From positions 1-35,498 of the forward strand of contig JAJYYA010000040.1 of NCBI GenBank assembly GCA_021801345.1: DNA of 35,498 nt. Direction: 5' to 3'. Under the pieces are notes generated by a model, which was not told the DNA's origin, made no database searches, and saw only the letters and a program-made list of their open reading frames with translations. Made by a program: the position numbers and the translations under genes. Shown one piece after another: positions 1 through 8,492 of this stretch (the stretch's first letter is position 1; the number at the start of each line of letters is the position of its first letter). Source of the DNA: Nitrospirota bacterium (lineage in GTDB: Bacteria > Nitrospirota > Leptospirillia > Leptospirillales > Leptospirillaceae).

Positions 1-217
1 GCCCAGGGATTCCCGCTTTCGGAGAAGGAGTCTCTTCGAGCCTCTCCCGGAAAAGGGCTTCGAGCTCCTTGATGCGGCGGGGCTCGAGATCGAGCCGCCC
101 CAGCGAAAAGAGAATGTGGGTACGGGGCCCCTTCTCCGTCTGAAGGGTCTCGACGAGCTGGTGGGAGTGGTAGACCTTGCCGTTCTTCTTCTTGTTCTTG
201 CAGGTGCGGATGAACAT
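1..217 (-). CDS. IS1634-family transposase, N-terminal part (cut by window edge)
   Basis: This is the first 72 codons of a transposase that continues beyond base 1. The start ATG lies at 215-217 with GGAGG about 5 bases upstream. The protein begins MFIRTCKNKKNGKVYHSHQL and continues LVETLQTEKGPRTHILFSLG, the N-terminal pattern I know from IS1634-type DDE transposases: a basic lead, a short strand with K-G-K-x-Y, then LVE-x-x-x-TEKGPR and a LG-x-L-D-L motif. The catalytic DDE residues lie outside the window, so intactness cannot be judged. IS1634 elements are cut-and-paste insertion sequences; the element end should lie between about 218 and 350. Family assignment is by recognition of these motifs, not by a search. 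Confidence 0.75.
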   Translation of the reverse strand, partial: MFIRTCKNKKKNGKVYHSHQLVETLQTEKGPRTHILFSLGRLDLEPRRIKELEALFRERLEETPSPKAGIPG

Positions 218-472
218 TGTTCCTCCGGGAGGAGTGTAAGAGGCCGACACGCAAGGATAAAAACAAACAAGGAGTCTTTATTCCTGTAAGTGATTGTATA
301 TGAAAGAAATTACATTGTCAAGTACTATTTAAAAATAGTATGTACTTTTTGGGGTTTTTCAGAAAATCTGAGAAGGGCTATTCGGGAATATCAGCGACTT
401 AGAATTTTGGGGGAGTGGGATTTTGGGGCAAAACTATCATTTTTTCCGAAAGTTGGGCTAGCCGATCCCTGA
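218..472. other. AT-rich spacer with an inverted repeat, probable IS end region
   Basis: This stretch is clearly more AT-rich than the rest of the window. I see no convincing gene: a 60-codon open frame at 290-472 lacks a Shine-Dalgarno site and resembles nothing I recognise. At 323-340 there is a perfect 8-base inverted repeat with a 2-base centre (TACTATTT/AAATAGTA). It sits inside an outer pair AAGTAC (320-325)/GTACTT (342-347). The repeat could be an operator, a weak terminator or part of the insertion-sequence end. The matching terminal repeat would lie outside the window. Confidence 0.4.
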
Positions 473-515
473 AAAAGGCACGAAAAACACACGCGTGCGT
501 TTATTCGTGCCTTTT
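473..515 (-). terminator. Long hairpin terminator containing the stop codon of the AlbA-type gene
   Basis: AAAAGGCACGAA at 473-484 is the exact complement of TTCGTGCCTTTT at 504-515. The bases between (485-502) continue the pairing with one mismatch, and A503 is a bulge, so the whole segment can fold into a stem of about 21 base pairs with almost no loop. Read on the minus strand it ends in a T-run (CCTTTTTC), as in an intrinsic terminator. The TAA stop of the upstream gene (501-503) lies inside the hairpin, as do its last three sense codons. It could also serve transcription from the other side, since the right flank is T-rich on the plus strand. Confidence 0.7.
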
Positions 516-2204
516 CGTCTTAAATTCATACTGCACAGCGCGTCCTACTTCTCCAATCTTTCTTAATTTTCCTTCTTTTATAAGCTGTTGAAGAAGCCGA
601 TAAGCCTGATGGCTCTTGATCTGACAAAGGCCCACCGCTTCCGCCCGAGAAATCGATCCCTTCTTTTCTGCAAAGGCAAGAAGTTTCTCTTCGAGATCCT
701 TCCTCGTCTCATGGGTAATACGAGAAGGAGTCCGAACAGTGATGGATGCCTTATCCTGTAGCTTCAAATTATCGTTGGCGGACAATTCAACCCGTTTCAC
801 CTGAAGATTCCGGTGCATGAGGTCGTCCATTTTTCCCTGAACCTCCCCGGGAGATTTCTGCACGATGCGGGCCGCTTCTTCCGGGGCAAGAGTTCCCCTC
901 TCCCACCAGGCACGAAGGATGAGGAGATCGTCGAGGTCCAGCGGTCGGTCGGCAAGGCCTTCCTCAGTCACCATTCGGACAAAAGGAAGATCAGGAACTC
1001 CACTGGAAAGAACAAGGACCACATCGCTCGACGTTGTTCGCTCATAGGAGGGAACAGGTCTCCCATTGCGAAGCTGTTCGAAAAAGATCGTATCGATCCC
1101 CCGGGCAGTTCGTTCTACATAGCCCGCCCGCTTGAAAGCATCAGCCAACTTCGGATTCCTCGGGTGAGGAGCCGTCACAAGGAGGGTATCCATCGAAACG
1201 CCCTCAGGAAGTCCTCCGGGACTACTGATCTCGAGACGATCCTTATGCCATTGGATATACACGGCATTGAGACGAGTGTAGTCCCGGTGAATCAGGGCAT
1301 TCGCGACCGCTTCCCGAAAAGCCTTCTCCGAATAATCCGGGATTCCGACCCGCTTGAATCCAACCTGGATCTCGGTCTCCCGATAGCGAGCACGAAACCG
1401 CCCCAGCAACTCGTCCATCACCCGTAAAAGAGGCCACCGGAAAAAATCGTTGACGACGACCTGAGTATCCGACAACTCCTGAAAAGCCACTTCATGGGAG
1501 GGCAGAAAACGACGCAGACTCTCTTCCTTCCCAAACAGGAGTAGCGCCAGAAGACGTATCTCCGGATGATCCATTGAGCCGTCCACAGCTCCCAGGGCTC
1601 TCGCCAATTCCCGGTCGGGCAGGGAAATCAGGGTCTGGTCCCCCATTCCATGACTTTCCCGAATCGCTCGCCGAAATCTCTCGAACTCGAGAATATCAAG
1701 ATCGTCCCATGTGGCATCCGGAACAGGAAGTGCGAGATACTCTGATCCGCCACGGCCGGAGATCTGTGACTGCATTTCATGGTAGTGGAATGGGACACAC
1801 TCCGGCTTCCCTTTTCCATCAAGTCTCCGTCGCAAATACTTGCCATCGGAAGTTCCGACCGGAGATCCGGCCCTGGGAATCTGAAAAACCAGAACAGATT
1901 TTCCGAGAATCGTTACCTCTTCCACTCGACAGATAATTGCAGGATGTGTTTTGCTCCCGATCATTGCCACCACGCGGGAGAGGTTGGTTTTCGAATGTTC
2001 GTGACGAGGACGGGCTCCCGTGACCAATCCGTCATCCTCGACCCCAACAAGCAGATATCCCCATTCCTGATCATGCCGATTGGCCAGGCAAACCACTGTT
2101 TCAACCAAATCCCTGTCGTTCAAGGACCCGGAACGTTCCCCCTTGAATTCGACATTGAGCGTTTCGCCCTGCTCGATCAGAGACCGAACTTCTTCAGGAG
2201 TCAC
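501..2204 (-). CDS. AlbA/Schlafen-like (AlbA_2) ATP-binding protein with HATPase_c_4 domain
   Basis: The 567-aa protein has the layout of the large family of putative transcriptional regulators annotated as RNA-binding or RecG-related ATP-binding proteins. Residues about 14-140 form an AlbA_2 domain, with the early ETLNVEFKGE motif, LANRHDQEWGYLLVGVED and a KYLRRRLDGK stretch. Residues about 290-380 form a GHKL-like HATPase_c_4 domain, with EAVANALIHRDY (N-box-like E and N), the glycine-rich SPGGLPEGV, and NPKLADAF...RTARGID. The last 130 residues look like winged helices. The start is GTG at 2202-2204 with GGGGGA eight bases upstream. The exact role is unknown. AlbA_2 is related to the Schlafen core and is frequent in accessory DNA, which fits the tRNA-flanking location. 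It follows the 251-aa gene after 64 bases on the same strand and may be cotranscribed. Confidence 0.8.
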   Translation of the reverse strand: MTPEEVRSLIEQGETLNVEFKGERSGSLNDRDLVETVVCLANRHDQEWGYLLVGVEDDGLVTGARPRHEHSKTNLSRVVAMIGSKTHPAIICRVEEVTILGKSVLVFQIPRAGSPVGTSDGKYLRRRLDGKGKPECVPFHYHEMQSQISGRGGSEYLALPVPDATWDDLDILEFERFRRAIRESHGMGDQTLISLPDRELARALGAVDGSMDHPEIRLLALLLFGKEESLRRFLPSHEVAFQELSDTQVVVNDFFRWPLLRVMDELLGRFRARYRETEIQVGFKRVGIPDYSEKAFREAVANALIHRDYTRLNAVYIQWHKDRLEISSPGGLPEGVSMDTLLVTAPHPRNPKLADAFKRAGYVERTARGIDTIFFEQLRNGRPVPSYERTTSSDVVLVLSSGVPDLPFVRMVTEEGLADRPLDLDDLLILRAWWERGTLAPEEAARIVQKSPGEVQGKMDDLMHRNLQVKRVELSANDNLKLQDKASITVRTPSRITHETRKDLEEKLLAFAEKKGSISRAEAVGLCQIKSHQAYRLLQQLIKEGKLRKIGEVGRAVQYEFKTKRHE

Positions 2205-2268
2205 ATCAATATCCCCCGGAATAAACAGAAAATCTCATTCGCGTACCCAACCTTCAAGCGGAATCGTT

Positions 2269-3024
2269 TTACTTTTCTTCAGAAGGATTTTCAATTTCCG
2301 GGAACCTCTCAAGAATGTCTCGCTGAAAAACTCCCCTCTGTTCAACCATCCTGCCAAAGGGCTCCCATGCCATCAGTGTTCTGGAGTCCTCGAACTCCTT
2401 CTTCTCCTGCGATTTCCACAGGATCCGGTCATAATCCTCAACGGTAACGACCCCCTTCTCCCATTCATCAAAGATCTTGTCTTCGATCTGGAGCGCCTCC
2501 ATATGACCCGAAGGGTGGACTGCCTGATACCTGGAACGAGGACGCCAGTGAATTTTTCCGGGAAGCATCATCCCGGGATCAAAAAGCGGCAGATCCTGCG
2601 CCGGAATCAGCGGGGAAATCGTCATCATAAGAAAGATCCTGAGCGGAAGTTTCCGGTCATAGATCGCTAGTGGAAGCGGAAAATTCCATTCCGTGATGTT
2701 TCGTCCGATCGGGGCAACAAAAATCATTTCATAGGCCCCACCCGCCCACGTCAGGGTACGAACGAGAGGCCCGATATCCGCCTCCTTCAGCTTCCAGTTC
2801 CAAACATGGACCCAATCTTTTCTCAGCGTCCCTCCCGACACTCCCAAAGCCTCCAGAAGCCGGTACTGCTTGTCTACCCCGATCGTCGTTTTTCCGTGCT
2901 TCAGCCAGCTTGACAGGTGCGACGGAAAAACCAGGGCACTTTTCGCAAGTTGCAGATTTGTCACGCCAGACAAGACAAAAAGATCCTTAACGAGGGTATG
3001 GATAGATTCCGACATGCGTCCCAT
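2269..3024 (-). CDS. Unrecognised 251-aa protein with XRE/Cro-like helix-turn-helix N-terminus
   Basis: I do not recognise the whole protein. Residues about 5-65 look like a Cro/CI-type helix-turn-helix: a helix, then GVTNLQLAKSALVFPSHLSS (recognition helix region), then a helix ending in YRLLEALGVSGGTL. The remainder (residues about 70-251) has the run WVHVWNWKL, several proline-rich hydrophobic strands, and an acidic, lysine-rich C-terminus with no family signature I can name. The start ATG at 3022-3024 has only a weak GGA upstream; a second ATG at 3013-3015 is possible. The gene is divergent from the AlpA-like reading frame across a spacer full of TTACA elements and lies 64 bases upstream of the AlbA-type gene. 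A regulator of the same small locus is a reasonable inference, not a demonstrated function. Confidence 0.6.
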   Translation of the reverse strand: MGRMSESIHTLVKDLFVLSGVTNLQLAKSALVFPSHLSSWLKHGKTTIGVDKQYRLLEALGVSGGTLRKDWVHVWNWKLKEADIGPLVRTLTWAGGAYEMIFVAPIGRNITEWNFPLPLAIYDRKLPLRIFLMMTISPLIPAQDLPLFDPGMMLPGKIHWRPRSRYQAVHPSGHMEALQIEDKIFDEWEKGVVTVEDYDRILWKSQEKKEFEDSRTLMAWEPFGRMVEQRGVFQRDILERFPEIENPSEEK

Positions 3025-3085
3025 TTACATTCCATTTGTTACTATGATTACATTTATTACATTACAGATAGTGTAATTCGTGTAA
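3025..3085. promoter_or_regulatory. Divergent control region with six TTACA/TGTAA elements
   Basis: Between the 251-aa gene (minus) and the AlpA-like frame (plus) the pentamer TTACA occurs at 3025-3029, 3048-3052, 3057-3061 and 3062-3066. Its complement TGTAA occurs at 3072-3076 and 3081-3085. The TTACA copy at 3062-3066 faces the TGTAA copy at 3072-3076 as an inverted pair with 5 bases between, and the last two copies are spaced 9 bases apart. This arrangement in a divergent promoter suggests operator half-sites for a DNA-binding protein, possibly one encoded on either side. No clean -35/-10 pair was picked out. Confidence 0.5.
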
Positions 3086-3118
3086 TTAAGATTGTCGATG
3101 AAAATCGGAGGGGAGTCA

Positions 3119-3384
3119 ATGGAGATGCAAATGGACAACGTCACAGGAAACCATCGTATTGCCGTCACAATCCGGGAGTTTTCACGAATGGTCGGGCTTT
3201 CTGAGCCCTCGATCCGTGGATATCTTATGCGAGATCCCTCAAAGTCCCGCCCACATTCCGGGTCGGAATACGGATCCTGTTCCGGATCGATGACATCGAA
3301 CGTTGGCTGAAAAGCGGTCCTGCAGAGACTCCCCGGAGCACTCGCGGTCCAGGACGACCGAGAAAAACACCGAAGCAGGGCTAA
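3119..3384 (+). pseudogene. AlpA/excisionase-like helix-turn-helix gene, frameshifted
   Basis: The reading frame starts at ATG 3119-3121, which has a very good Shine-Dalgarno GGAGGGGAG at 3107-3115. It encodes a helix-turn-helix of the AlpA/MerR-like type (IREFSRMVGLSEPSIRGYL). The frame then runs to a premature stop at 3308-3310. From about 3268 another frame continues the family pattern: RVGIRILFRIDDIERWL, then a basic tail GPGRPRKTPKQG ending at TAA 3382-3384. Proteins of this kind normally have the helix-turn-helix followed by a R-V-G-x-R-x-x-x-x-x-x-D-x-E-x-W-L segment, so one base appears to be missing near 3259-3268. It may be a real pseudogene, a sequencing error or, less likely, a programmed shift. 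The restored product would be about 88 residues. Such proteins act as phage or island excision and transcription regulators. Confidence 0.7.
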
Positions 3385-3480
3385 CGGAATGAACACCCGA
3401 ACCCTTCCATTCCGCAAAAGGATCGACGAAAATTTCGGAGATTTATTTTTTGGAGGATATTCGGAGAATGGCTTCAAATA

Positions 3481-3555
3481 TGGTAGGCACGGGCGGTTTC
3501 GAACCGCCGACCTCTACCGTGTCAAGGTAGCGCTCCACCCCTGAGCTACGTGCCT
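3481..3555 (-). tRNA. tRNA-Val (anticodon GAC)
   Basis: Read on the minus strand the sequence folds into a full cloverleaf. The acceptor stem AGGCACG (3549-3555) pairs with CGTGCCT; the D arm is GCTC/GAGC; the anticodon stem CTACC/GGTAG carries the loop TTGACAC; and the T arm is GGCGG-TTCGAAA-CCGCC. The anticodon GAC reads valine codons GUC and GUU. The discriminator is A at 3484 and the CCA end is encoded (3481-3483). The accessory block lies directly beyond its 3' end, the usual place for integration of islands, although no duplicate of the tRNA 3' end was found inside the window. Confidence 0.95.
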
Positions 3556-3579
3556 ATAGTGATCAGATAACGAAGAAGA

Positions 3580-3608
3580 TTGCGGAGCCTGAGAACGAGG
3601 CCCCGCAA
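3580..3608 (-). terminator. Hairpin terminator after the HU gene
   Basis: Eleven-base arms at 3580-3590 and 3598-3608 pair with a single G-U wobble around a 7-base loop. The hairpin lies 12 bases after the HU stop codon. On the minus strand it is followed by a pyrimidine-rich stretch (TCTTCTTCG) rather than a pure T-run. It separates HU from tRNA-Val on the same strand. Confidence 0.65.
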
Positions 3609-3620
3609 CATTGCAGAAGT

Positions 3621-3896
3621 CTACTTGACGGCGGCCTTCAAGGCTTTTCCGGCAGAAAACTTGGGAACGCGCATTGCGGGAATCTTGATCGCCTGGCCAG
3701 TGCGAGGATTCCGGCCTGTGCGGGCCTTTCTCTTGGTCGTAGAAAAGGTCCCGAAGCCGGGGAGGGTCACGCGCTCGCCGTCCTTCTTGAGGCTCTTTTT
3801 GATGGCCTCAACGGCGGCATTGAGAGCGTCGTTTGCCTGGGTCTTGTTGATCTTGGCTGCCTGGGAGATCTTTTCCACGAGTTCCGACTTTTTCAT
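3621..3896 (-). CDS. hup: HU-family histone-like DNA-binding protein
   Basis: The 91-aa protein begins MKKSELVEKISQAAKINKTQ and has all HU/IHF signatures: an N-terminal helical dimerisation part, the LPGFGTF strand-turn (residues about 45-51), the positively charged beta-arm with GRNPRTGQAIKIPA, and the C-terminal FSAGKALK helix. Length equals that of typical HU. Such proteins bind and bend DNA without strong sequence preference and organise the nucleoid. The ATG at 3894-3896 was preferred over an upstream in-frame start near 3971 because it matches the family N-terminus and has a G-rich Shine-Dalgarno stretch upstream. The gene stands alone, between its own promoter (3950-3978) and hairpin terminator (3580-3608). 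Whether it is HU or an IHF subunit cannot be settled fully; the PGFGTF and GRNPRTG motifs are more HU-like. Confidence 0.93.
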   Translation of the reverse strand: MKKSELVEKISQAAKINKTQANDALNAAVEAIKKSLKKDGERVTLPGFGTFSTTKRKARTGRNPRTGQAIKIPAMRVPKFSAGKALKAAVK

Positions 3897-3949
3897 CGCC
3901 TGGTACCCCCCTTTCGCGTTTGGATTAAAAAATACTACGTCCATCGGGG

Positions 3950-3978
3950 AAATTACACTGAAAAGAGTCATCTGTCAA
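3950..3978 (-). promoter_or_regulatory. Sigma70-type promoter for the HU gene
   Basis: On the minus strand TTGACA (3973-3978) is followed after 17 bases by TAATTT (3950-3955). The -35 box is a consensus match and the -10 box a partial one. Transcription would start about 45-50 bases before the HU start codon. Confidence 0.7.
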
Positions 3979-4060
3979 GAATGCGGCAAGACTTTTTCGA
4001 AAAAAATCCCTCTCCCCGCAGAGCAATTATCTCCCAATTATTTGCAAACAAAGACGAAAC

Positions 4061-4609
4061 TCATTTATCGATCCGGGTTGCGCCCCCGGCATCAAGCATC
4101 TTCATCTTGTTCCGGAAGGTGTTCCGGCTGATGCCCAGGATACGGGAGGCCCGCTGCTGGTTGCCCTGTGCCACCTCAAGGGCTCCAGGCAAGAGAAGCC
4201 TGTCGAGAAGCGAGACAAAAAAAGAGTAGGCCGATCCCGCCTCCCGGAGAGAGCTGACCGCCGTCAAATACTGGCGGCATTTGACATGGAGGAGATGCTC
4301 GATGCCCACGGCAACGGAAAAGGGCTCCCGCAGGAACAAAAACGATTCGAGCGCCTCGACAAGCTCCTCTCCCGAACCGGAGAGAACGAGTCGCAAGGAG
4401 GTGTCCGAAAGCTCGACGGGTCCCATGGTCGAGCGATCGAAAAGGATGAGACGACAGTCTTCGGGGACCTCCCCCCAGCCTGTCCAGCGGTCCCGGACCG
4501 TAATCTCGAGCGGCCAGTGGACGACGGTGCGCCTGATACGCTCGGAAAGCATCCTGTCTTCCGTGAAGAGCAACCCTTCCCTGATCGTCGGTCTTCCGTC
4601 TCCGCTCAT
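4061..4609 (-). CDS. Fis-type helix-turn-helix protein with a degenerate receiver-like N-terminus
   Basis: The 182-aa protein ends in a Fis/NtrC-type DNA-binding helix-turn-helix at residues about 148-176 ([20 protein letters not shown], then [10 protein letters not shown]). The first 75 residues have the alternating pattern of a response-regulator receiver ([15 protein letters not shown], then [10 protein letters not shown]) but lack the usual acidic pair and a clear phosphoacceptor context. It may therefore be a pseudo-receiver, or not a receiver at all. No sigma54-interacting AAA+ domain is present. The start ATG (4607-4609) overlaps the clpB stop as ATGA, so translation is probably coupled, making it the last gene of the chaperone operon. 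A regulator of the operon or of stress genes is an inference from position. Confidence 0.65.
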   Translation of the reverse strand: MSGDGRPTIREGLLFTEDRMLSERIRRTVVHWPLEITVRDRWTGWGEVPEDCRLILFDRSTMGPVELSDTSLRLVLSGSGEELVEALESFLFLREPFSVAVGIEHLLHVKCRQYLTAVSSLREAGSAYSFFVSLLDRLLLPGALEVAQGNQQRASRILGISRNTFRNKMKMLDAGGATRIDK

Positions 4610-7209
4610 GAGGAGCCTGCCTCCCCGGATCCATCGAAGAGGAAGGCCTGGCCGTCCCAGTCCACAGTGATCTTCTCGCCCTTCTGGAGAGTCCGTCCCA
4701 GAATCTTCTGGGCCAGAGGATTGAGGATGGCCTGCTGTATGGCCCTCTTGAGGGGCCTCGCCCCGTAGATCGGGTCGAATCCCACCTGGGCCAGTTCTTC
4801 CCGCGCCCGGTCCGAGAGCTCAAGGGAGAGGTTCTGGTCCTTGAGACGGCGGTTGACCGACTCCATCTGGATCTCCACGATGCGGAGAATTTCGCTCATG
4901 GAGAGCGGATGGAAAAGGATGATCTCGTCGATGCGGTTTAAAAACTCCGGGCGCAGGGATCGGCCGAGAAGCTCCATCACCCGGGGCCGGACCTCAGACT
5001 CCGGCATTCCCGCCGAGTCGCGGATGATCTCGGAGGCAATATTCGAGGTCATGATGATGACGGTGTTCTTGAAGTCGACGATCCGGCCCTGTCCGTCCGT
5101 GAGTCGGCCATCGTCGAGAACCTGGAGCAGGACGTTGAAGACATCGGGATGAGCCTTTTCCATCTCGTCGAGAAGGATGACCGCATAGGGCCTCCGCCGG
5201 ATCGCCTCGGTGAGCTGCCCCCCCTCCTCGTACCCCACATATCCGGGAGGCGCTCCAATCAGCCGGGAGACGGAGTGCTTTTCCATGTATTCCGACATGT
5301 CGATCCGGATCATCGCCTGATCGTCGTCGAAGAGGAACTCGGCAAGGCTCTTGGCCAGCTCGGTCTTCCCCACCCCCGTCGGTCCCAGAAAGAAGAAGGA
5401 GCCCAGCGGCCTGTTGGGGTCCTGGATTCCCGCCCGGGCACGCCTGATGGCGTTGGAGACGGCGGCGACCGCCTCCTTCTGCCCCACCACCCGTTTCGAA
5501 AGCCGCTCCTCCATTTTGAGGAGCTTCTGGATCTCCCCTTCCATCATGCGGCTCACGGGGATCCCCGTCCACCGGGAGACGACCTGGGCGATATCCTCCT
5601 CCGAGACCTCCTCTTTTAAAAGGCGTCCGCCGGACTCGCCTTCCTTTTCGATGGCCGCCTGGGCGGATTCAAGCGTTTTCTGGAGGCCCGGCACCGTTCC
5701 ATAAGTGATCTTCGAGGCCTTTTCGTACTGTCCTTCCCGGAGAGCTGTCTCGGCCTCTTTCTTGGCATCCTCGATCTTCGCCTTGAGGGACTGGACCTCC
5801 TGTATACGAGACTTCTCGGCATCCCACTGGGTCTTGAGAGCAGAAAAGCGTCCCTTCAGTTCCTCGAGCTCGTTTTCCACACCGGCCTTCTTTTCCTGGC
5901 TCTCCCTGTCCTCTTCCCGGGAGAGCGCCATCTTCTCGATCTCGAGCTGGCGGATCTTCCGGTCGACCTCGTCGAGCTCGAGGGGCATGCTGTCGATCGC
6001 CACGCGCAGACGGGCGGCCGACTCGTCGATCAGGTCGATGGCCTTGTCGGGAAGAAAGCGTCCGGAGATATAGCGATGCGAGAGGACGGCCGCCGCCACG
6101 ATCGCCGAATCCTTGATCCGGACACCGTGGTGGATCTCGTACTTGTCCTTGAGCCCCCGAAGGATCGCGATGGTGTCCTCGACGCTCGGCTCTCCCACAT
6201 AGACCGGCTGAAAACGCCGCTCGAGGGCCGCATCCTTTTCGATGTACTGGCGAAATTCGTCGAGCGTCGTCGCTCCGATCGCCCGGAGCTCGCCCCGAGC
6301 CAGGGCCGGCTTCAGAAGATTCGAGGCATCCATGGCCCCTTCGGTCGCGCCCGCGCGGACGATGGTGTGGAGCTCGTCGATAAAGAGGATGATCGTGCCC
6401 GCGGCTCCGGTGATCTCCTTCAGGACGGCCTTGAGACGCTCCTCGAAGTCCCCCCGGTACTTGGCCCCGGCCAGAAGCGCGCCGAGATCGAGGGAGAAGA
6501 TCGTCTTGTCCTTGAGGCCTTCGGGGACATCCCCTGCCACGATTCTCTGGGCAAGCCCCTCGACGATCGCCGTCTTGCCCACCCCCGGATCCCCGATCAG
6601 GACGGGGTTGTTCTTCGTCCGGCGGGAGAGGACCTGCACCACCCGACGAATCTCCTCGTCGCGACCGATAACGGGGTCGAGCTTGCCCTGTCTGGCCAGA
6701 GCGGTCAGGTCCTTCCCGAACTTCTCCAGCGCCTGATAGCGCTCCTCCGGATTCTGGTCGGTCACCCGCTGGTTTCCCCGAACCTCGGCCAGGGCCGAAA
6801 GGGTTCCCTCCTTCGTGATCTTGAAGGACTTGAAGAGCTTGCCTTCGGGACCCGCCGATTGCGTCATGGCCAGGAAGATGTGTTCGGTGCTGACGAAATC
6901 GTCCTTGAAGGGCTTCGTCTCCTCCATCGCCCGGTCGAGAAGGGTCGACAGGGCCCGGGAGAGATAGGGCCCCCCCGACCCCCCTTCCACCCGGGGGAGG
7001 AGGGCCAGCTGTTCGTCCGCCCGGGCGGACAGGGCGCTCGGATCGACATTCATTTTCTTCAAAATTGCTGGGACGATGCCCGCCTCCTGGCCGATCAGGG
7101 AGCGGAGGAGGTGAAGCGGCTCCACCTCCGTATTGCCCGCCCGCCTGGCCATATCCACCGCCTGTTGAAGGGCCTCCTGAGACTTCTGGGTCAGCTTGCT
7201 CGCATCCAT
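4606..7209 (-). CDS. clpB: ClpB protein disaggregase (Hsp100)
   Basis: This 867-aa AAA+ chaperone works with DnaK/DnaJ-type proteins to pull polypeptides out of aggregates. Order of domains: Clp N-terminal repeats (residues 1-145); first ATPase with Walker A GDPGVGKT (206-213), pore loop 1 AKYRGD (249-254) and IDEL Walker B (277-280); the ClpB/Hsp104 coiled-coil middle domain (about 400-525); second ATPase with GPTGVGKT (609-616) and the GYVGYEEGG pore loop; and the C-terminal D2-small domain. Length is normal for ClpB. The ATG at 7207-7209 has GAGGGA upstream and gives the family N-terminus [17 protein letters not shown]. Residue 285 in pore loop 2 of the first ring is Arg (HTIVRAG), where the usual sequence is HT-x-V-GAG. 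The gene lies 64 bases after the cbpM-like gene and overlaps the Fis-like gene. Confidence 0.96.
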   Translation of the reverse strand: MDASKLTQKSQEALQQAVDMARRAGNTEVEPLHLLRSLIGQEAGIVPAILKKMNVDPSALSARADEQLALLPRVEGGSGGPYLSRALSTLLDRAMEETKPFKDDFVSTEHIFLAMTQSAGPEGKLFKSFKITKEGTLSALAEVRGNQRVTDQNPEERYQALEKFGKDLTALARQGKLDPVIGRDEEIRRVVQVLSRRTKNNPVLIGDPGVGKTAIVEGLAQRIVAGDVPEGLKDKTIFSLDLGALLAGAKYRGDFEERLKAVLKEITGAAGTIILFIDELHTIVRAGATEGAMDASNLLKPALARGELRAIGATTLDEFRQYIEKDAALERRFQPVYVGEPSVEDTIAILRGLKDKYEIHHGVRIKDSAIVAAAVLSHRYISGRFLPDKAIDLIDESAARLRVAIDSMPLELDEVDRKIRQLEIEKMALSREEDRESQEKKAGVENELEELKGRFSALKTQWDAEKSRIQEVQSLKAKIEDAKKEAETALREGQYEKASKITYGTVPGLQKTLESAQAAIEKEGESGGRLLKEEVSEEDIAQVVSRWTGIPVSRMMEGEIQKLLKMEERLSKRVVGQKEAVAAVSNAIRRARAGIQDPNRPLGSFFFLGPTGVGKTELAKSLAEFLFDDDQAMIRIDMSEYMEKHSVSRLIGAPPGYVGYEEGGQLTEAIRRRPYAVILLDEMEKAHPDVFNVLLQVLDDGRLTDGQGRIVDFKNTVIIMTSNIASEIIRDSAGMPESEVRPRVMELLGRSLRPEFLNRIDEIILFHPLSMSEILRIVEIQMESVNRRLKDQNLSLELSDRAREELAQVGFDPIYGARPLKRAIQQAILNPLAQKILGRTLQKGEKITVDWDGQAFLFDGSGEAGSS

Positions 7210-7273
7210 AGTGATCCCTCTCTGCTTCTCCGGTCGCCTGTTCCGGTATTGCCCCGACCGGTGCGTTAACGTC

Positions 7274-7588
7274 CTATTCCGACACGTCGATCCACGCTTC
7301 GCCATAAACGTGGGGTTTCTGGGAGCGGGCCCAGAGAAGCTGATGCCTGAGCCTCAGGATAATTTCGACGCCCGCCATGTTCACCCCCAGATCCCTCCTG
7401 AGGGAGACGATCAGACGCACCCGTTCGACCATCTCCGGGCGAAGGGAGGCACAGGGCTCGTTCTCGATCTCGAGGAGGCCCTCCCTGACCAGATAGGAGA
7501 GTGTCTGCCGGGGGATCCGATAAAGTTCGACCACCCGGTCGAGGGGGAGCGAAGCCCCCTCATCCCGTCGTCTTTTTCCTTCCTTCAC
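7274..7588 (-). CDS. cbpM: CbpM-like / MerR-type chaperone modulator or regulator
   Basis: The 104-aa protein has a MerR-like winged helix near the N-terminus ([20 protein letters not shown], then [12 protein letters not shown]) and a helical second half ([20 protein letters not shown]). This layout fits the MerR_2 family that includes CbpM, the inhibitor of the J-domain protein CbpA, and the related HspR repressors. I chose GTG 7586-7588 as the start because GGGAGG lies 7 bases upstream; a longer frame to 7699 has no support. It follows cbpA by 43 bases and precedes clpB by 64 bases. It could repress this operon (HspR role) or bind the J domain (CbpM role); sequence alone does not decide. 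Confidence 0.8.
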   Translation of the reverse strand: MKEGKRRRDEGASLPLDRVVELYRIPRQTLSYLVREGLLEIENEPCASLRPEMVERVRLIVSLRRDLGVNMAGVEIILRLRHQLLWARSQKPHVYGEAWIDVSE

Positions 7589-7631
7589 CCTCTGTCCCTC
7601 CCTTTTCGGGCCGCACCGTTCCGCCGTTCCA

Positions 7632-8491
<860 letters not shown>

Positions 8492-8492
<1 letters not shown>

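Noticed and set aside
290-472. 60-codon frame next to the IS end
   Set aside because: Starts without a ribosome-binding site in AT-rich DNA and resembles no known protein.
476-482. AGGCACG shared between the hairpin at 473-515 and the tRNA-Val acceptor stem, considered as an attachment repeat
   Set aside because: Only seven bases match and the flanks differ; an att repeat should be longer and include the T arm.
3025-3477. 150-codon minus-strand frame over the AlpA-like gene
   Set aside because: No Shine-Dalgarno site or recognisable domain; the plus strand carries the HTH pattern.
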